64,000 nucleotides of DNA from Paralithodes platypus (Eukaryota > Arthropoda > Malacostraca > Decapoda > Lithodidae): NCBI GenBank assembly GCA_032716605.1, contig CM064509.1:38288924-38352923 (forward strand), read 5' to 3'. Positions 21,701-28,400 of the stretch are shown piece by piece. How positions within the stretch are numbered: position 1 is the first letter of the stretch; every line of letters begins with the position of its first letter. The translations under genes were made by a program, and so were the position numbers. The notes beneath the pieces were generated by a model that did no database searches, was not told where the DNA came from, and worked only from the letters and a program-made list of their open reading frames with translations.

Positions 21701-23257
21701 TGGTGGGGGTGGGAAGGAACAACGCGGTGTGGAACGCAGCGGATCGTCTCGCTCCACCAAGGACAGTCGCTCTTCCTCCTTCACCAGACCCTCCTCTCGA
21801 GCCTCCGACACCTCATTCACCGGCTCCACAGGTTAGTATGTTCAACTGGGGGTGGTAGTTTTTGTGTTTTTACTTCAATCTCACCCCTAAGTTCTGGCTT
21901 TGTTACTTGACTTCATACATACATACATAACATTTTAAGACTGAGTGCTCCACACATACATGCAGTTTCAGTCGCTTGTCCTAATGACGGCGTTCCAGGC
22001 AACCCTGTTAAGGGCTGCTTCACTTGTCAAGTTTTTGGATTCAAGATCGGCACGTATAGTCCGATCCCAGGTCTTCCTCGATCCACCCCTTGGTGCAGCT
22101 CCCTCCACAATCACAGACCTGCATCTTTTCACCCAATTTTGTTCATCCATTCCATCCCAGTCTACTTGTACGCATCTCCTCGCTAATACTCTTTATACCT
22201 AAACGTCTCCTCAGCTCATCATTTGTTATTCTATCCTGCAGTTTGGCCCCACACATCCATCTCACCATTCTTATCTCATTACCATATAAGTCTATCTATC
22301 TATCTATCTATATGCTCAGGCCCAATCCCCATTTTGGGGGTAGCCGACTCAAGACAGAGCAAGAACAGGGAAAACACAAAAACAACATAAAACAAAAAAT
22401 AAACACAGATAAAAAAACACAAACTCACACACATCCAGGTCACCCAGGAGAAGACCCAGAGACCAGGGTTACCAAGGTCGCTCCAGCACTCCCCCGGCCC
22501 CTGACCACCCGGAGAGGTTCCGATCTCGGCAGGCAGACATGCAGCGGAGCCAAAGCCACAAGCCCTCCCACCACACTTCCAGGCACACCCTTCATATTAA
22601 TCGTCCCCCCGGGCCAGGCGCCTGATGGACTATTATCTAGTCGAACTTGCGCCCGACCCCTTACTCCAAATGACCACGTGTTCACTCAACTATTCACAAG
22701 CATTCTCCATTCACTCCTGTCCACCACCACTTCCCCTGCCTGATCTATAGTCATTCCTCTATCATCCAAAGCCTTTCTTACACAGTCTCTCCATCTCAAT
22801 GGGGGTCTTCCTGCCCTTCTATCTCCCCTTGTACCTGACTCACATATTCTCTTTGTAAGCCTTTCATCTCCCATTCGTTCAACATGACCATACCAGCTCA
22901 GCTGGTATGCTGGTACCATATAAGTAGGAGCACTTTATTGACAAAGTTTCTCAGATAAGTTCTTTTGCCTTTATATTGTGTCATCCCTGTTTTGGTTTAT
23001 TTATTTTGCAAGTTTTACATTATAATAGGTTAGTGACCAGAAGACGCTATCTGCAAAACGTTGTCAATAAAGTGCTCCTCCTCATATGGTGTTTATATGT
23101 TGTTTTGACTTTATAATGTCCTTGTCCCTGTTTTGGTTTGACTTTGTTTGCAAGTTTTACAATTTAATTATTTTACTCTTTGCTTATAGATATGAAGGAG
23201 AGTATGGGAGAGTCAGAGAGTGAACCAGTAACTCCCTGTGTCCTGCATGCGGCCTAA
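8022..23257 (+). CDS. NADSYN1: Glutamine-dependent NAD(+) synthetase, 14 coding exons
   Basis: Converts nicotinic acid adenine dinucleotide to NAD+ using ATP and glutamine, the last step of de novo and Preiss-Handler NAD synthesis, in the cytosol. Exons joined by GT/AG sites: 8022-8167, 9742-9912, 10902-10986, 12298-12443, 12953-13113, 14397-14593, 15027-15278, 15793-15953, 16228-16402, 18762-18937, 19660-19885, 20728-20904, 21669-21831, 23190-23257. They total 2304 nt in one frame, 767 codons with TAA stop. The N-terminal nitrilase-type glutaminase domain (about 1-290) shows E45 (GPELE), K114 (RPK) and C175 (YEICEEL). The C-terminal synthetase domain (about 330-690) shows the P-loop LSGGVDSS at 356-363, then [24 protein letters not shown] and [15 protein letters not shown]. 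Animal orthologues are near 706 residues; the excess is a Gly/Ser-rich tail from about 692. ATG 8022 is chosen because MGRKV matches the family N-terminus. Apparently functional. Introns are packed with repeats. Confidence 0.97.
8231..8395 (+). repeat. tRNA-derived SINE, family B
   Basis: A-box TGGTGTAATGGTTTAG, B-box GAGTTTGAATCCC in a CCCGA/TCGGG-type stem, then a body with GTGCATTGGGGTTTGTA and an (AAT)n tail. Other copies at 16416, 40495, 46565 (reverse) and a head fragment at 27829. Confidence 0.8.
8745..8828 (+). pseudogene. Truncated copy of NADSYN1 exon 2
   Basis: After an acceptor-like gttcag this repeats the first half of exon 2, still in frame: [28 protein letters not shown]. It differs from the true exon by a few substitutions and a small indel. 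It stops abruptly where a MITE fragment begins at about 8830, and has no donor. Flanking intron sequence (TAGTATTTGAG, TATGTTCTCT) is also duplicated near 9004-9060, so this is a tandem segmental duplication with one half lost. Confidence 0.85.
8830..8989. mobile_element. Fragment of the CTTAAGGGG MITE family
   Basis: Contains aaggtcttaaaatcaccaaa, ggcaaacatcttaaaat and the terminus atatccccTTAA. Its left edge coincides with the break in the duplicated exon 2. Confidence 0.7.
9176..9203. repeat. Telomere-like (CCTAA)n tract
   Basis: Four to five AACCT units inside NADSYN1 intron 2, next to a retroposon insertion. Confidence 0.8.
9204..9618 (-). mobile_element. Retroposon with (CAA)n tail
   Basis: Reverse-strand copy of a ~420-bp family that starts GATGGGCTGGTCTATC and ends GCTGTTCGGCCAG...GGGAACAACAAC. 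Copies at 11446, 16529 and 17553, and short 5'-truncated ones at 17405, 20641 and 48049. 5' truncation and tail imply target-primed retroposition; likely a LINE 3' end or SINE. Confidence 0.85.
9742..9912 (+). CDS. NADSYN1: NADSYN1 exon 2, residues 49-106
   Basis: Encodes [13 protein letters not shown] through [10 protein letters not shown] of the glutaminase domain. The acceptor is ttcag and the donor GG|GTTAGT, in phase with exons 1 and 3. A truncated near-copy lies upstream at 8745-8828. Confidence 0.94.
9985..10560 (-). mobile_element. LINE endonuclease-domain fragment joined to an inverted 3' UTR piece
   Basis: The reverse strand at 10050-10560 encodes an APE-type endonuclease start ([19 protein letters not shown]) and, after a frameshift, [17 protein letters not shown] and [12 protein letters not shown]. 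The adjoining 9985-10090 is the family's 3' UTR (CTGTCTCGAGTCGGC) in the opposite orientation. So this is a rearranged, dead LINE copy in NADSYN1 intron 2. Confidence 0.75.
10902..10986 (+). CDS. NADSYN1: NADSYN1 exon 3, residues 106-134
   Basis: Encodes [19 protein letters not shown], with the catalytic Lys114 in RPK, and ends WFSAWQK at donor AAG|GTCAGT. Confidence 0.94.
11108..11345 (+). repeat. Composite SINE with two tRNA-like heads
   Basis: The first head has A-box TAGCGCAGTTGG and a B-box-like GGATTCGAAAC. About 70 bases later comes the family A head (TAGCGTAATGCATAAG, GGTTCGAGTCC) and its 3' body. The same order recurs at 39955-40185. Confidence 0.7.
11446..11878 (+). mobile_element. 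Retroposon with (CAA)n tail, full-length type
   Basis: Runs from gatgggctggtctatcc to gcctggggaacaacaacaac. Open frames in it are not conserved between copies, so not called coding. Confidence 0.85.
12175..12248. repeat. Inverted repeat, 34-bp arms, 6-base loop
   Basis: TCCTATGAATACCCGGTATA... is mirrored by the arm ending TATACCGGGTATTCATAGGA with one mismatch. It lies in NADSYN1 intron 3 close to the exon 4 acceptor. Confidence 0.95.
12298..12443 (+). CDS. NADSYN1: NADSYN1 exon 4, residues 135-183
   Basis: Carries [18 protein letters not shown] followed by ICEELW; Cys175 in this motif is the glutaminase nucleophile. The acceptor is gttatag and the donor ATG|GTGAGT. A long inverted repeat (12175-12248) ends about 50 bases upstream of the acceptor. 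Confidence 0.95.
12744..12934. repeat. Minisatellite, 64 bp x 3
   Basis: Units start at 12744, 12808 and 12872 (tagtcataagtttcacat), just before exon 5. Confidence 0.95.
12953..13113 (+). CDS. NADSYN1: NADSYN1 exon 5, residues 183-237
   Basis: Encodes [19 protein letters not shown] through [14 protein letters not shown], the family's conserved nitrilase-core segment. Acceptor attgcag, donor GATG|GTAAGT. Confidence 0.95.
13176..13385 (+). mobile_element. LINE 3' end with (GATA)n tail
   Basis: GACCTTGGTGGCCCTGG, then GTGACCTAGATGTGTGTG, TTGAGTCGGCTACCCCC, GGGCCTGAG and an ATAG repeat. This 3' end recurs throughout the window and follows a reverse-transcriptase C-terminus at 22291-22913. Confidence 0.85.
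13484..13716 (-). mobile_element. TTAA MITE with 105-bp unit, single-unit diverged copy
   Basis: Between TTAA sites; ends CCCTTTCACGCACA and AGCAAGAGGG. Contains one diverged copy of the family's internal unit (TAGTTACTTCAACCTCTGCA). Confidence 0.85.
13819..14299 (+). mobile_element. TTAA MITE, ~480 bp family
   Basis: TTAA-flanked, ends CCCTCCAGCC / GGTCTGATGGG. Three copies in this window (also 21119 and 23402, both reverse), all in or near NADSYN1. Open frames are not conserved. Confidence 0.85.
14397..14593 (+). CDS. NADSYN1: NADSYN1 exon 6, residues 237-302
   Basis: Encodes [19 protein letters not shown] through SNAYPRVQ, the end of the glutaminase domain. Acceptor ccaacag, donor CAG|GTTAGC, phase 0. 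Confidence 0.95.
14845..14998 (+). repeat. Dispersed repeat ending GCAAG-TTTACATTTTAA
   Basis: Shares gttgtttccacatagcgatt, tttatattgtccttgtccc and tggtttgtttagtttgcaag with at least ten other places (15650, 19216, 19995, 22925, 24970, 28310, 29795, 30040). Class unknown. Confidence 0.8.
15027..15278 (+). CDS. NADSYN1: NADSYN1 exon 7 (ATP P-loop), residues 303-386
   Basis: Contains the interdomain linker, [19 protein letters not shown] and the PP-loop [16 protein letters not shown] that binds ATP pyrophosphate in NAD synthetases. Ends GEEK at donor GTGCGT, 252 nt, phase 0. Confidence 0.96.
15308..15440. repeat. (CA)n-(CACT)n-(CT)n microsatellite
   Basis: Compound tract directly after exon 7 and before the P-loop echo. 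Confidence 0.98.
15443..15512 (+). pseudogene. Decayed echo of NADSYN1 exon 7 P-loop segment
   Basis: Just past the CACT/CT microsatellite in intron 7 the sequence resumes as [20 protein letters not shown], repeating exon 7 residues from the P-loop with Asp361 replaced by Ser, then TAA. It looks like a partial duplication of 15181-15240, perhaps by slippage across the microsatellite. No splice signals support its use. Confidence 0.8.
15650..15782 (+). repeat. Dispersed GCAAG-TTTACAT repeat with internal poly-T
   Basis: Two partial copies of the family, separated by a T tract at 15685-15705; the second abuts the exon 8 acceptor. Confidence 0.7.
15793..15953 (+). CDS. NADSYN1: NADSYN1 exon 8, residues 387-440
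   Basis: Encodes [16 protein letters not shown], then [17 protein letters not shown] and LLSQQIG. The acceptor ttgaag has a weak pyrimidine tract, but the protein match fixes the boundary. Confidence 0.94.
16088..16194. repeat. Minisatellite, 33 bp x 3
   Basis: Units gaattatgagagataacgtt followed by agctactcactgg, just upstream of exon 9. Confidence 0.95.
16228..16402 (+). CDS. NADSYN1: NADSYN1 exon 9, residues 440-498
   Basis: Encodes [20 protein letters not shown] and the hallmark [20 protein letters not shown], ending FAQ at donor CAG|GTATGA. Confidence 0.95.
16416..16515 (+). repeat. SINE family B, 5'-truncated
   Basis: Begins within the B-box stem (gaatcccgggaggaccata) and keeps the 3' body. 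Confidence 0.8.
16529..16950 (+). mobile_element. Retroposon with (CAA)n tail
   Basis: Full-length-type copy in NADSYN1 intron 9, ending gaacagcaacaacaacaac. Confidence 0.85.
17163..17400 (-). mobile_element. LINE 3' end, reverse orientation
   Basis: Contains ggcagactcgagacagagcc, an A tract at 17238-17263, and aggtaacccaggagaagacc, matching the GATA-tailed LINE 3' end. Confidence 0.75.
17405..17458 (+). mobile_element. Short 5'-truncated (CAA)n retroposon
   Basis: Only the last ~50 bases (ctgttcggccaggcagctta) and (CAA)n tail. Confidence 0.8.
17553..17973 (+). mobile_element. Retroposon with (CAA)n tail
   Basis: Full-length-type copy. It and its ~95-base right flank repeat the tail and flank of the short copy at 17405-17552. 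Confidence 0.85.
18065..18155 (+). repeat. tRNA-like SINE head, diverged family B
   Basis: GATGGTGTAATGGTTTGAG A-box and CCAGGTTCCAATCCCGG B-box; body lost. Confidence 0.6.
18220..18648. mobile_element. TTAA-type MITE
   Basis: Starts AACCCCTTATTGGCGGCG and ends GCTAGACAAGGGTTAA; shares its 3' half with 382-757. Confidence 0.6.
18762..18937 (+). CDS. NADSYN1: NADSYN1 exon 10, residues 499-557
   Basis: Encodes [20 protein letters not shown] and [19 protein letters not shown], the deamido-NAD/ATP-site segment of the synthetase domain. Donor AAAA|GTTAGT. Confidence 0.95.
19002..19135 (+). repeat. SINE family A
   Basis: GGTGCAATGCATAAG A-box region, GGGTTCGAATCCCCGG B-box stem, CCACATGTGTTTGTTAATTT body. 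Confidence 0.8.
19216..19365 (+). repeat. Dispersed GCAAG-TTTACAT repeat
   Basis: Nearly identical to 14845-14998. Confidence 0.8.
19660..19885 (+). CDS. NADSYN1: NADSYN1 exon 11, residues 557-632
   Basis: Encodes [37 protein letters not shown] and [10 protein letters not shown]. The acceptor taattacag lies directly after a fragment resembling the 3' end of a SINE found elsewhere in the window. Confidence 0.95.
19886..19995 (+). repeat. SINE family A abutting the exon 11 donor
   Basis: GTCTTGATAGCATAATGGTT begins within the donor GTATGTCTTG; B-box GGTTCGATTCCTTGG. Inserted at, or has become, the start of intron 11. Confidence 0.7.
19996..20275 (+). repeat. Two tandem partial copies of the GCAAG-TTTACAT repeat
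   Basis: Copies at 20010-20150 and 20165-20275, each with gttgtttccacat.gcgatt and tttggtttgtttattttg. Confidence 0.75.
20641..20690 (-). mobile_element. Short (CAA)n retroposon, reverse
   Basis: gttgttgttgtttttcccc then aagctgcctggccgaacagc; ~50 bases, upstream of exon 12. Confidence 0.8.
20728..20904 (+). CDS. NADSYN1: NADSYN1 exon 12, residues 633-691
   Basis: Encodes [36 protein letters not shown] and [11 protein letters not shown], the conserved C-terminal end of the synthetase domain. Confidence 0.96.
21119..21591 (-). mobile_element. TTAA MITE, ~480 bp family
   Basis: Reverse copy of 13819-14299, with TTAA at 21115 and 21592. Confidence 0.85.
21669..21831 (+). CDS. NADSYN1: NADSYN1 exon 13, Gly/Ser-rich tail, residues 692-746
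   Basis: Encodes [20 protein letters not shown] and then a Ser/Arg-rich stretch. It lies beyond the usual end of the family and looks disordered. It leaves one base (G) for the next exon at donor CACAG|GTTAGT, which suits both exon 14 and the possible alternative exon at 24338. Confidence 0.85.
21945..22279 (-). mobile_element. LINE reverse-transcriptase C-terminus
   Basis: The reverse strand encodes [20 protein letters not shown] and, after a frameshift, [18 protein letters not shown] and [22 protein letters not shown], a widespread LINE ORF2 C-terminal block. Confidence 0.8.
22291..22913 (-). mobile_element. LINE 3' end, intact insertion with target duplication
   Basis: The reverse strand encodes [20 protein letters not shown] and [15 protein letters not shown], followed by the dispersed 3' UTR and a (GATA)n tail at 22291-22312. 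Flanked by TACCATATAAG at 22280-22290 and 22914-22924, a target-site duplication. This copy ties the dispersed 3' ends to a coding LINE. It lies in NADSYN1 intron 13. Confidence 0.88.
22925..23175 (+). repeat. Dispersed GCAAG-TTTACAT repeat with CTCCTCATATGG linker
   Basis: Two copies joined by ttgtcaataaagtgctcctc; the same linker recurs at 18685-18735 and 30055-30105. Confidence 0.75.
23190..23257 (+). CDS. NADSYN1: NADSYN1 exon 14, residues 746-767 and stop
   Basis: Encodes [19 protein letters not shown] and HAA-stop after acceptor gcttatag. Acidic short C-terminus. No AATAAA is visible within the next 150 bases, so either the 3' UTR is long or the usual terminal exon is elsewhere. Confidence 0.7.
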
Positions 23258-23401
23258 CTTAGGGTTAAGGTCACGTAATTCTTGTGTGTGCAGCTTTAAG
23301 ACAATACCATACTAATATAACCTGGCCATACAATCTTTAGTCTTATAATTTTAAAGCTTACTAATTCAAAGTTGATAAGTGTAAATTATGATCGGCTTTA
23401 T

Positions 23402-23870
23402 CCCCTCAGACCCAGTAGGTCTCTGAGGCACCCATAACAAATGCGGCCCACGGAACCCGGTAGGGCTCTGAGGTTCCGGCAGTTGAAAGCCTGTAAGCTT
23501 GTTTTGAAAGCCGTCCGTCCGACGCATATAAACACAGCCGGTTGGACCGACGCCGCGCACCTCCGAACACAAGAAGGAGAGGCGTCGATTGTTTTTGTGT
23601 GGCTTTATGTTGTTGTTTCAGTAGTGAAAAGTTTCTCATATGGCTGACATCGCCACAAAGTTCTCTCCACGGAAATTGTCATCACAACTGAACCAGTTGA
23701 CTTAGAGAGCTCTACTCAACGCCTTTCTACAGGTACGAAACACATCTAAGCTTGGAGATGCGGTAGCAGTTAAAATAACAAAGATACGGTAGTCTAGGCA
23801 TAGACGTTTTTCGGCCAAAACCCCAGGGTTTCGGGGAATATTTATAGAATGCGTAACCGGTCTGTGAGGG
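23402..23870 (-). mobile_element. TTAA MITE, ~480 bp family
   Basis: Reverse copy just after the NADSYN1 exon 14 stop; right TTAA at 23871, left site mutated. Confidence 0.8.
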
Positions 23871-23974
23871 TTAAGACAGATGTGAAGGATGCTATAGAAT
23901 CCAAGATACAACCAATTTTGTTTGTTTTAGTATCAGGGGACTAGGAATCCTGCTCCCCTTGTAAAATTCTCCTA

Positions 23975-24140
23975 CTCAACGAAACAGAAAGGGGCGAGGG
24001 AACCCGAAAGTGGTCCCGGACCCTAAGAATTGGAACTTTAAATGTTGTTTCTGTTTGGGCTCTGTCTCGAGTCGGTCACCCCCAGCAATGGGGTATGTGC
24101 CTTAGTATATACATAGAATAATCTGTATCCATTAGTTAAC
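23975..24140 (+). mobile_element. LINE 3' UTR fragment
   Basis: gtggtcccggaccctaagaa and ctctgtctcgagtcggtcac; matches the stretch near position 260 and the LINE 3' ends. Confidence 0.7.
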
Positions 24141-24275
24141 TAGTAAAAAAAAAAAAAAAATGGGGGTATGTGCCTGAGTACTGCACAGTATATAGATAGA
24201 TAAATACCGGTAGTTATTATGTACGGTACCTATGAGAGTTCCGTTTGGAGCTCAGTGGTCTGGTTAATCTGCTCT

Positions 24276-24306
<31 letters not shown>

Positions 24307-24337
24307 CAGTGCAATAATAGTATAATGATTGTATCAG

Positions 24338-24798
24338 GGAGCGATCACCAGCGACGTGGTGTAGAAGTTGCCACGGAGGATATGACACCACCATCGCCAC
24401 CACCAATGTGTCATGGTTCCCCTGCCGACACTACAACCACCACCACCACCACACTCCTCCACCGCATCTCGCTACACCACACCACAGAGGGGGCGCAGGA
24501 GGCGGGCAAAGGGTGCGGTGGTGAGGAAGACAGGAACCGCATCTCCCTACACCACAACACAGAGGGGGCGCAGGAGAGAGGGTGTGGTGGTGATGAGGAA
24601 GACAGGAAGCGCATCTCCTTACACCACACCACACAAGGGGTGCAGGAGAGAGGGTGTGGTGGTGGTGAGGAAGACAGAAAGCGTCGAGGATCGTCATCAT
24701 CCATTATGGCCTCTCCACAACACAAGACCACCCGTTGCAGGGACCCTCAGGCATCACTCACACCATTACTTCACAGCACCACTATTAAACTTCAGTGA
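24338..24798 (+). CDS. Possible alternative last exon of NADSYN1 with 69-bp repeats
   Basis: After an acceptor-like gtatcag an open frame runs 461 nt to TGA at 24796-24798. It is in phase with the single base left by exon 13. It encodes GSDHQRRGVEVATEDMTPP, a Pro/Thr stretch, then three 23-residue repeats of the type RISLHHTTEGAQERGCGG-EEDRK, and ends LHSTTIKLQ. AATAAA signals follow at 24844-24871. The repeat length is a multiple of three, so other frames are open as well, which weakens the coding argument. It could be an alternative exon, part of the 3' UTR, or a minisatellite. Confidence 0.35.
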
Positions 24799-24843
24799 TC
24801 CATCTGCAATACCAAAGTACTGTACTATCTATCTTTAAAACAA

Positions 24844-24871
24844 AATAAAATAAAATCAAAAAATTAATAAA
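24844..24871 (+). promoter_or_regulatory. Cluster of AATAAA polyadenylation signals
   Basis: Three overlapping or adjacent AATAAA hexamers in an A-rich stretch about 50 bases after the 24798 stop, the first good polyadenylation signals downstream of NADSYN1. Functional use is inferred. Confidence 0.4.
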
Positions 24872-24969
24872 TTACTAAATTACCATTCAGATTTTTTTTT
24901 TTCAAACTTTTTTTTTCGAATAGTAAAAATGTACAGCTACTGAAAAATGTTTGTGAGCTGTTGCGATGT

Positions 24970-25170
24970 TCTTTATGCAAATTATAATGTAAAACTTGCA
25001 AAATAAACAAACCAAAACTTATACGAACACAGTAAAAAGAAAAAACAACTAATCAAAATCGCTATGTGGAAACAACAATACAAACACATAGCGAGTTTGA
25101 TTAGTAATTGTGTATTTTTACTGTGTTCGTATACGTTTTGGTTTGTTTATTTTGCAAGTTTTACATTATA
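24970..25170. repeat. Head-to-head pair of the GCAAG-TTTACAT repeat
   Basis: A reverse copy (24975-25075) faces a forward copy (25080-25170), giving a ~90-base inverted repeat. Confidence 0.7.
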
Positions 25171-25459
25171 ATATATTAATTTAGATTAATGTTTTGATCA
25201 AATCATCTACAGTATATATAAATTAATATGTACTTTATGTATATATCGATCTATTGCTGATTTGATCTGAACATGAATCTAAATGGATATATTTGTATAA
25301 AGACAATCGGAGAAGCTATGTCCGTACCGGTAGTGTAGTTATACAAGCATTGTTGTACGAAGATCTCTCTTCCTTATTCCACTCCCATTCCACAACCCGG
25401 ATGTTCTCATACTGTGTAGCTTTACTCTCCCACACTGCCATTTATGTACAGTATGTGTG

Positions 25460-25650
25460 TGAATTTGTGTTTTTGTTGTGTTTTGTTGTCCCTGTTCGGG
25501 CTCTGTCTTGTGTCGGCCACCCCCAGCTAAAAAAAAAACAAAAAAAAAATTATGTGAATGAAAATAAAGATAAAAATAGGAAAAGTTGGGATTGGGCCTG
25601 AGCATATAGATATATAGATAGCCTGAGTATATAGATAGATAGATAGACTT
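25460..25650 (+). mobile_element. LINE 3' end with GATA tail
   Basis: tgttcgggctctgtcttgtg, tcggccacccccagc, A tracts, ttgggcctgagcatatagat and ATAG repeats. Confidence 0.8.
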
Positions 25651-25732
25651 CTATTTTTAACCTACACCAATTAGTTAATTAGAATATAACAGTAGCCCCC
25701 TTTTATCTGTTTAATATCCATTGTATTATTAA

Positions 25733-26169
25733 CCCTTTCAGACTCATATGACGCAGAGGTTGCCAGATTAGCAATAAGAAATAGAGTTCTCTCACTCTTA
25801 TAATTACCTCTCCAAAATTAGTTTTCTGCCCACAGCTAACTCAAAGACAACTGCAGAGGTTGAAGTAACTAAACTAAAGGTTTCTAAATACCCCTGATGG
25901 TAACAAAGGCTTTAAAGTATCCCCAATAGGCTCAACACAGCTAACTCAAAGACAACTGCAGAGGTTGAAGTAACTAAACTAAAGGTTTCTAAATACCCCT
26001 GATGGTAACAAAGGCTCTAAAATATCCCCAATAGGCTCAACACAGCTAACTCAAAGACAACTGCAGAGGTTTAAGTAACTAAACTAAAGGTTTCTAAATA
26101 CCCCTGATGGTAACAAAGGCTTTAAAGTATCCCCAATAGGCTCAAAATTGCGTCATATGTCGGAAGGGG
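25733..26169 (+). mobile_element. TTAA MITE with three 105-bp units
   Basis: TTAA at both ends (25729, 26170). Inverted ends CCCTTTCAGACTCATATGAC / CATATGTCGGAAGGGG. Three tandem units beginning cacagctaactcaaagacaa. Length 437. The CCC...GGG ends and TTAA target are those of piggyBac-type transposons; no transposase present. Confidence 0.92.
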
Positions 26170-26574
26170 TTAACATGGTGCTAGATATGTTTAAGCTTAT
26201 ATCTCCGTCCATCATTGAGGCCCTAATTAACCACTTGCGAGTTTCGTTCTATAAGGAAGTTGGAGCCGTAGACATTGATAATTAGGAGAATTATCAGCTA
26301 AAATACAGTCTCCGTACATTTATAAATACATAAAACCCAATTTAATATACTATTTAGCCATCAGAAACTTACATTTTTATTGCATTTCTATATCTCCAAC
26401 TTCCTTATAGCCTGAAACTCGCAACTGGTCAATTGATATCATACATGGTGCTATATTCTGGTGCCTGTTCCCCCTATAGTATACAGTATAGTAAGATTGC
26501 AGTTACAAAATAATATCTTGTTTTAACCCGCTCTGTATATCCTTGACCTCAGATATTACCAGAAGATATATATA

Positions 26575-27819
26575 CAGTTGGTCCTCCGGTAACGCGGCTA
26601 ATGTGTTCTGGTTACCTCCCGTGTTACCAAAAACCGTGTTACGGAACCCATATGTCTACATGTTAAAGGCACCTTGGTGTTCTGGGGATTTCCACAAAGT
26701 CCACTTTTTCTCCATAGAAGCCTATGTTATAATAATTAAATCAATTATAAAGGTTATTTGACATGTGCAATGAGTTGATTTGCCCATTGCAACAACTCTT
26801 ACCTCTGAATAAATATTTTGTTTAGGCTAGGCAGCTAGGCTAGTTATCACAGCAGTAGCCGACATTTTTCAATCGAAGCTCTGAAATCCCGCCATCATAT
26901 TTCTCACCTCACACAATAACTACACATTTTAGAATGGTCTACTCTTCACTCAACGCACAGCAACGACCATATCTACCTCTGGTATGCATAACAACTTGGT
27001 TTGGCCATTTATTTGCAGAGATATGAGCATCAGTAAATGGCGAAAATCGTATCTTCGGAATTCCCGCATTACTCGCCGTCTTATTATTTCTCACCTCACA
27101 CAATAACTACACAATGTAGGGTGTTCTAGTCTTCACCCAACGCACAGCAACAATCATATCTACCTCTGGTAGGCATAAACACTTGGTTAGGCCATTTATT
27201 TGCAGAGATATGAGCATCGGTAAATTACAAAAGTCGGGAGTAAAGATTCGGCGACCGAAATAGACTAGCCAAGTTTTTCCACACAATGACAACACACACA
27301 CTCACTCGACAGCCAAACAATAACATAAGTGTGTTTCGGTAATTATTCTCACCTCACACATTAACTACACAATGTGGAGTGTTCTAGTCTTCACCCAATG
27401 CACGGGAACGATCATATCTACCTTCGGTATGCATAAAAAACTTGGTTAGGCCATATATTTGCAAAGATATGAGCATCGGTAAATGACGAAAATCGGAACT
27501 TCAGAATTCCCGCCTAACTCGCCGTCTTCTATTTCTCACCTCACACAATAACTACACAATGTAGGGTGTTCTAGTCTTCACCCAACGCACAGAAACGATC
27601 AGATATACCTCTGGTAGGCATAAACACTTGGTTTGGCCATATATTTGCAGAGATATGAGCAACGGTAAATTACGAAAGTCGGGAGTAAAGGTTCGGCGCC
27701 CAGCTGGACCCCGCGCCAGTGTAAGTATTGACCGTGTTAGCAAAATTTTGGATATTTGGGGTGTACCGCGTGCCACCAAATCCGCGTTTCCAAAGTGCGC
27801 GTTACCGGAGGGCCAACTG
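26575..27819. mobile_element. Tigger/pogo-like non-autonomous DNA transposon with internal subrepeats
   Basis: TA-flanked (26573, 27820). Inverted ends CAGTTGGTCCTCCGGTAACG and CGTTACCGGAGGGCCAACTG, closely like the CAGT(T/C)GGCCCTCC ends of Tigger/MER2-type elements. The interior has four diverged ~190-bp subrepeats, each with ctcacacaataactacaca and ttgcagagatatgagca. No transposase ORF. Confidence 0.85.
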
Positions 27820-27828
27820 TATACACAT

Positions 27829-27862
27829 CAGCATCTAAACCATTACACCACCAACACTGCTA
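27829..27862 (-). repeat. SINE family B head fragment
   Basis: Reverse of GTGGTGTAATGGTTTAGATG; begins 10 bases after the Tigger-like element. Confidence 0.7.
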
Positions 27863-27864
27863 TA

Positions 27865-28309
27865 TTAATACTCAGGAAATCAGCTGCTGAGGGATGACGT
27901 TTCTCACATGGTGGAAATTAACAGGTAGCGTTTGTGAAATAGACGCTCAAAAAGAATAATAGTCTGCCCACTCATCCTTTACTCACAGAAACAGGAGAAT
28001 ACTCGAGGTGAATTTATAGATATTGAAGTTTACTAATACATGTTTGTTCCTTGTTAATTCTCGTTATGTTGCTTCTTTGTGTAGCAGCAATACTACTTAT
28101 AACAATTTAGAGTTACTGAAATATATTTTGATAGGGTTTTATGTTGAGCAATATATTTATATTTTTAGTGATGTATAATGAGGTGAATGGGCGAGCTCAC
28201 ATGCAGCACATGTCCGCATTTTTTTGTCCGAATCGTTTGATTGATGGCGAGATGTGGGCTTTGGCGGACATTCCAAAATTTTTGCCAGGGCCCATCAATG
28301 TTTACTGTT
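27865..28309. other. No gene seen
   Basis: AT-rich, with an open frame from 28141 that has no conserved features and ends within a dispersed repeat. Confidence 0.4.
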
Positions 28310-28400
28310 TCTACCTTTTGATATTGGATAATGTTACTTTATATTGTCCTTGTCCCAATTTTGGTTTGTTTAGTTTGCAAGTTTTACATTTTAATTGAGC
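28310..28400 (+). repeat. Dispersed GCAAG-TTTACAT repeat
   Basis: tttatattgtccttgtccca and ggtttgtttagtttgcaag, as in the other copies. Confidence 0.75.

Noticed and set aside
22090..22743. 217-codon forward frame
   Set aside because: It runs antisense through two LINE 3' ends and tails.
24411..24731. Reverse-strand frames over the 69-bp repeat
   Set aside because: They are open only because the unit is a multiple of three; the forward frame alone matches the splice phase and polyadenylation signals.
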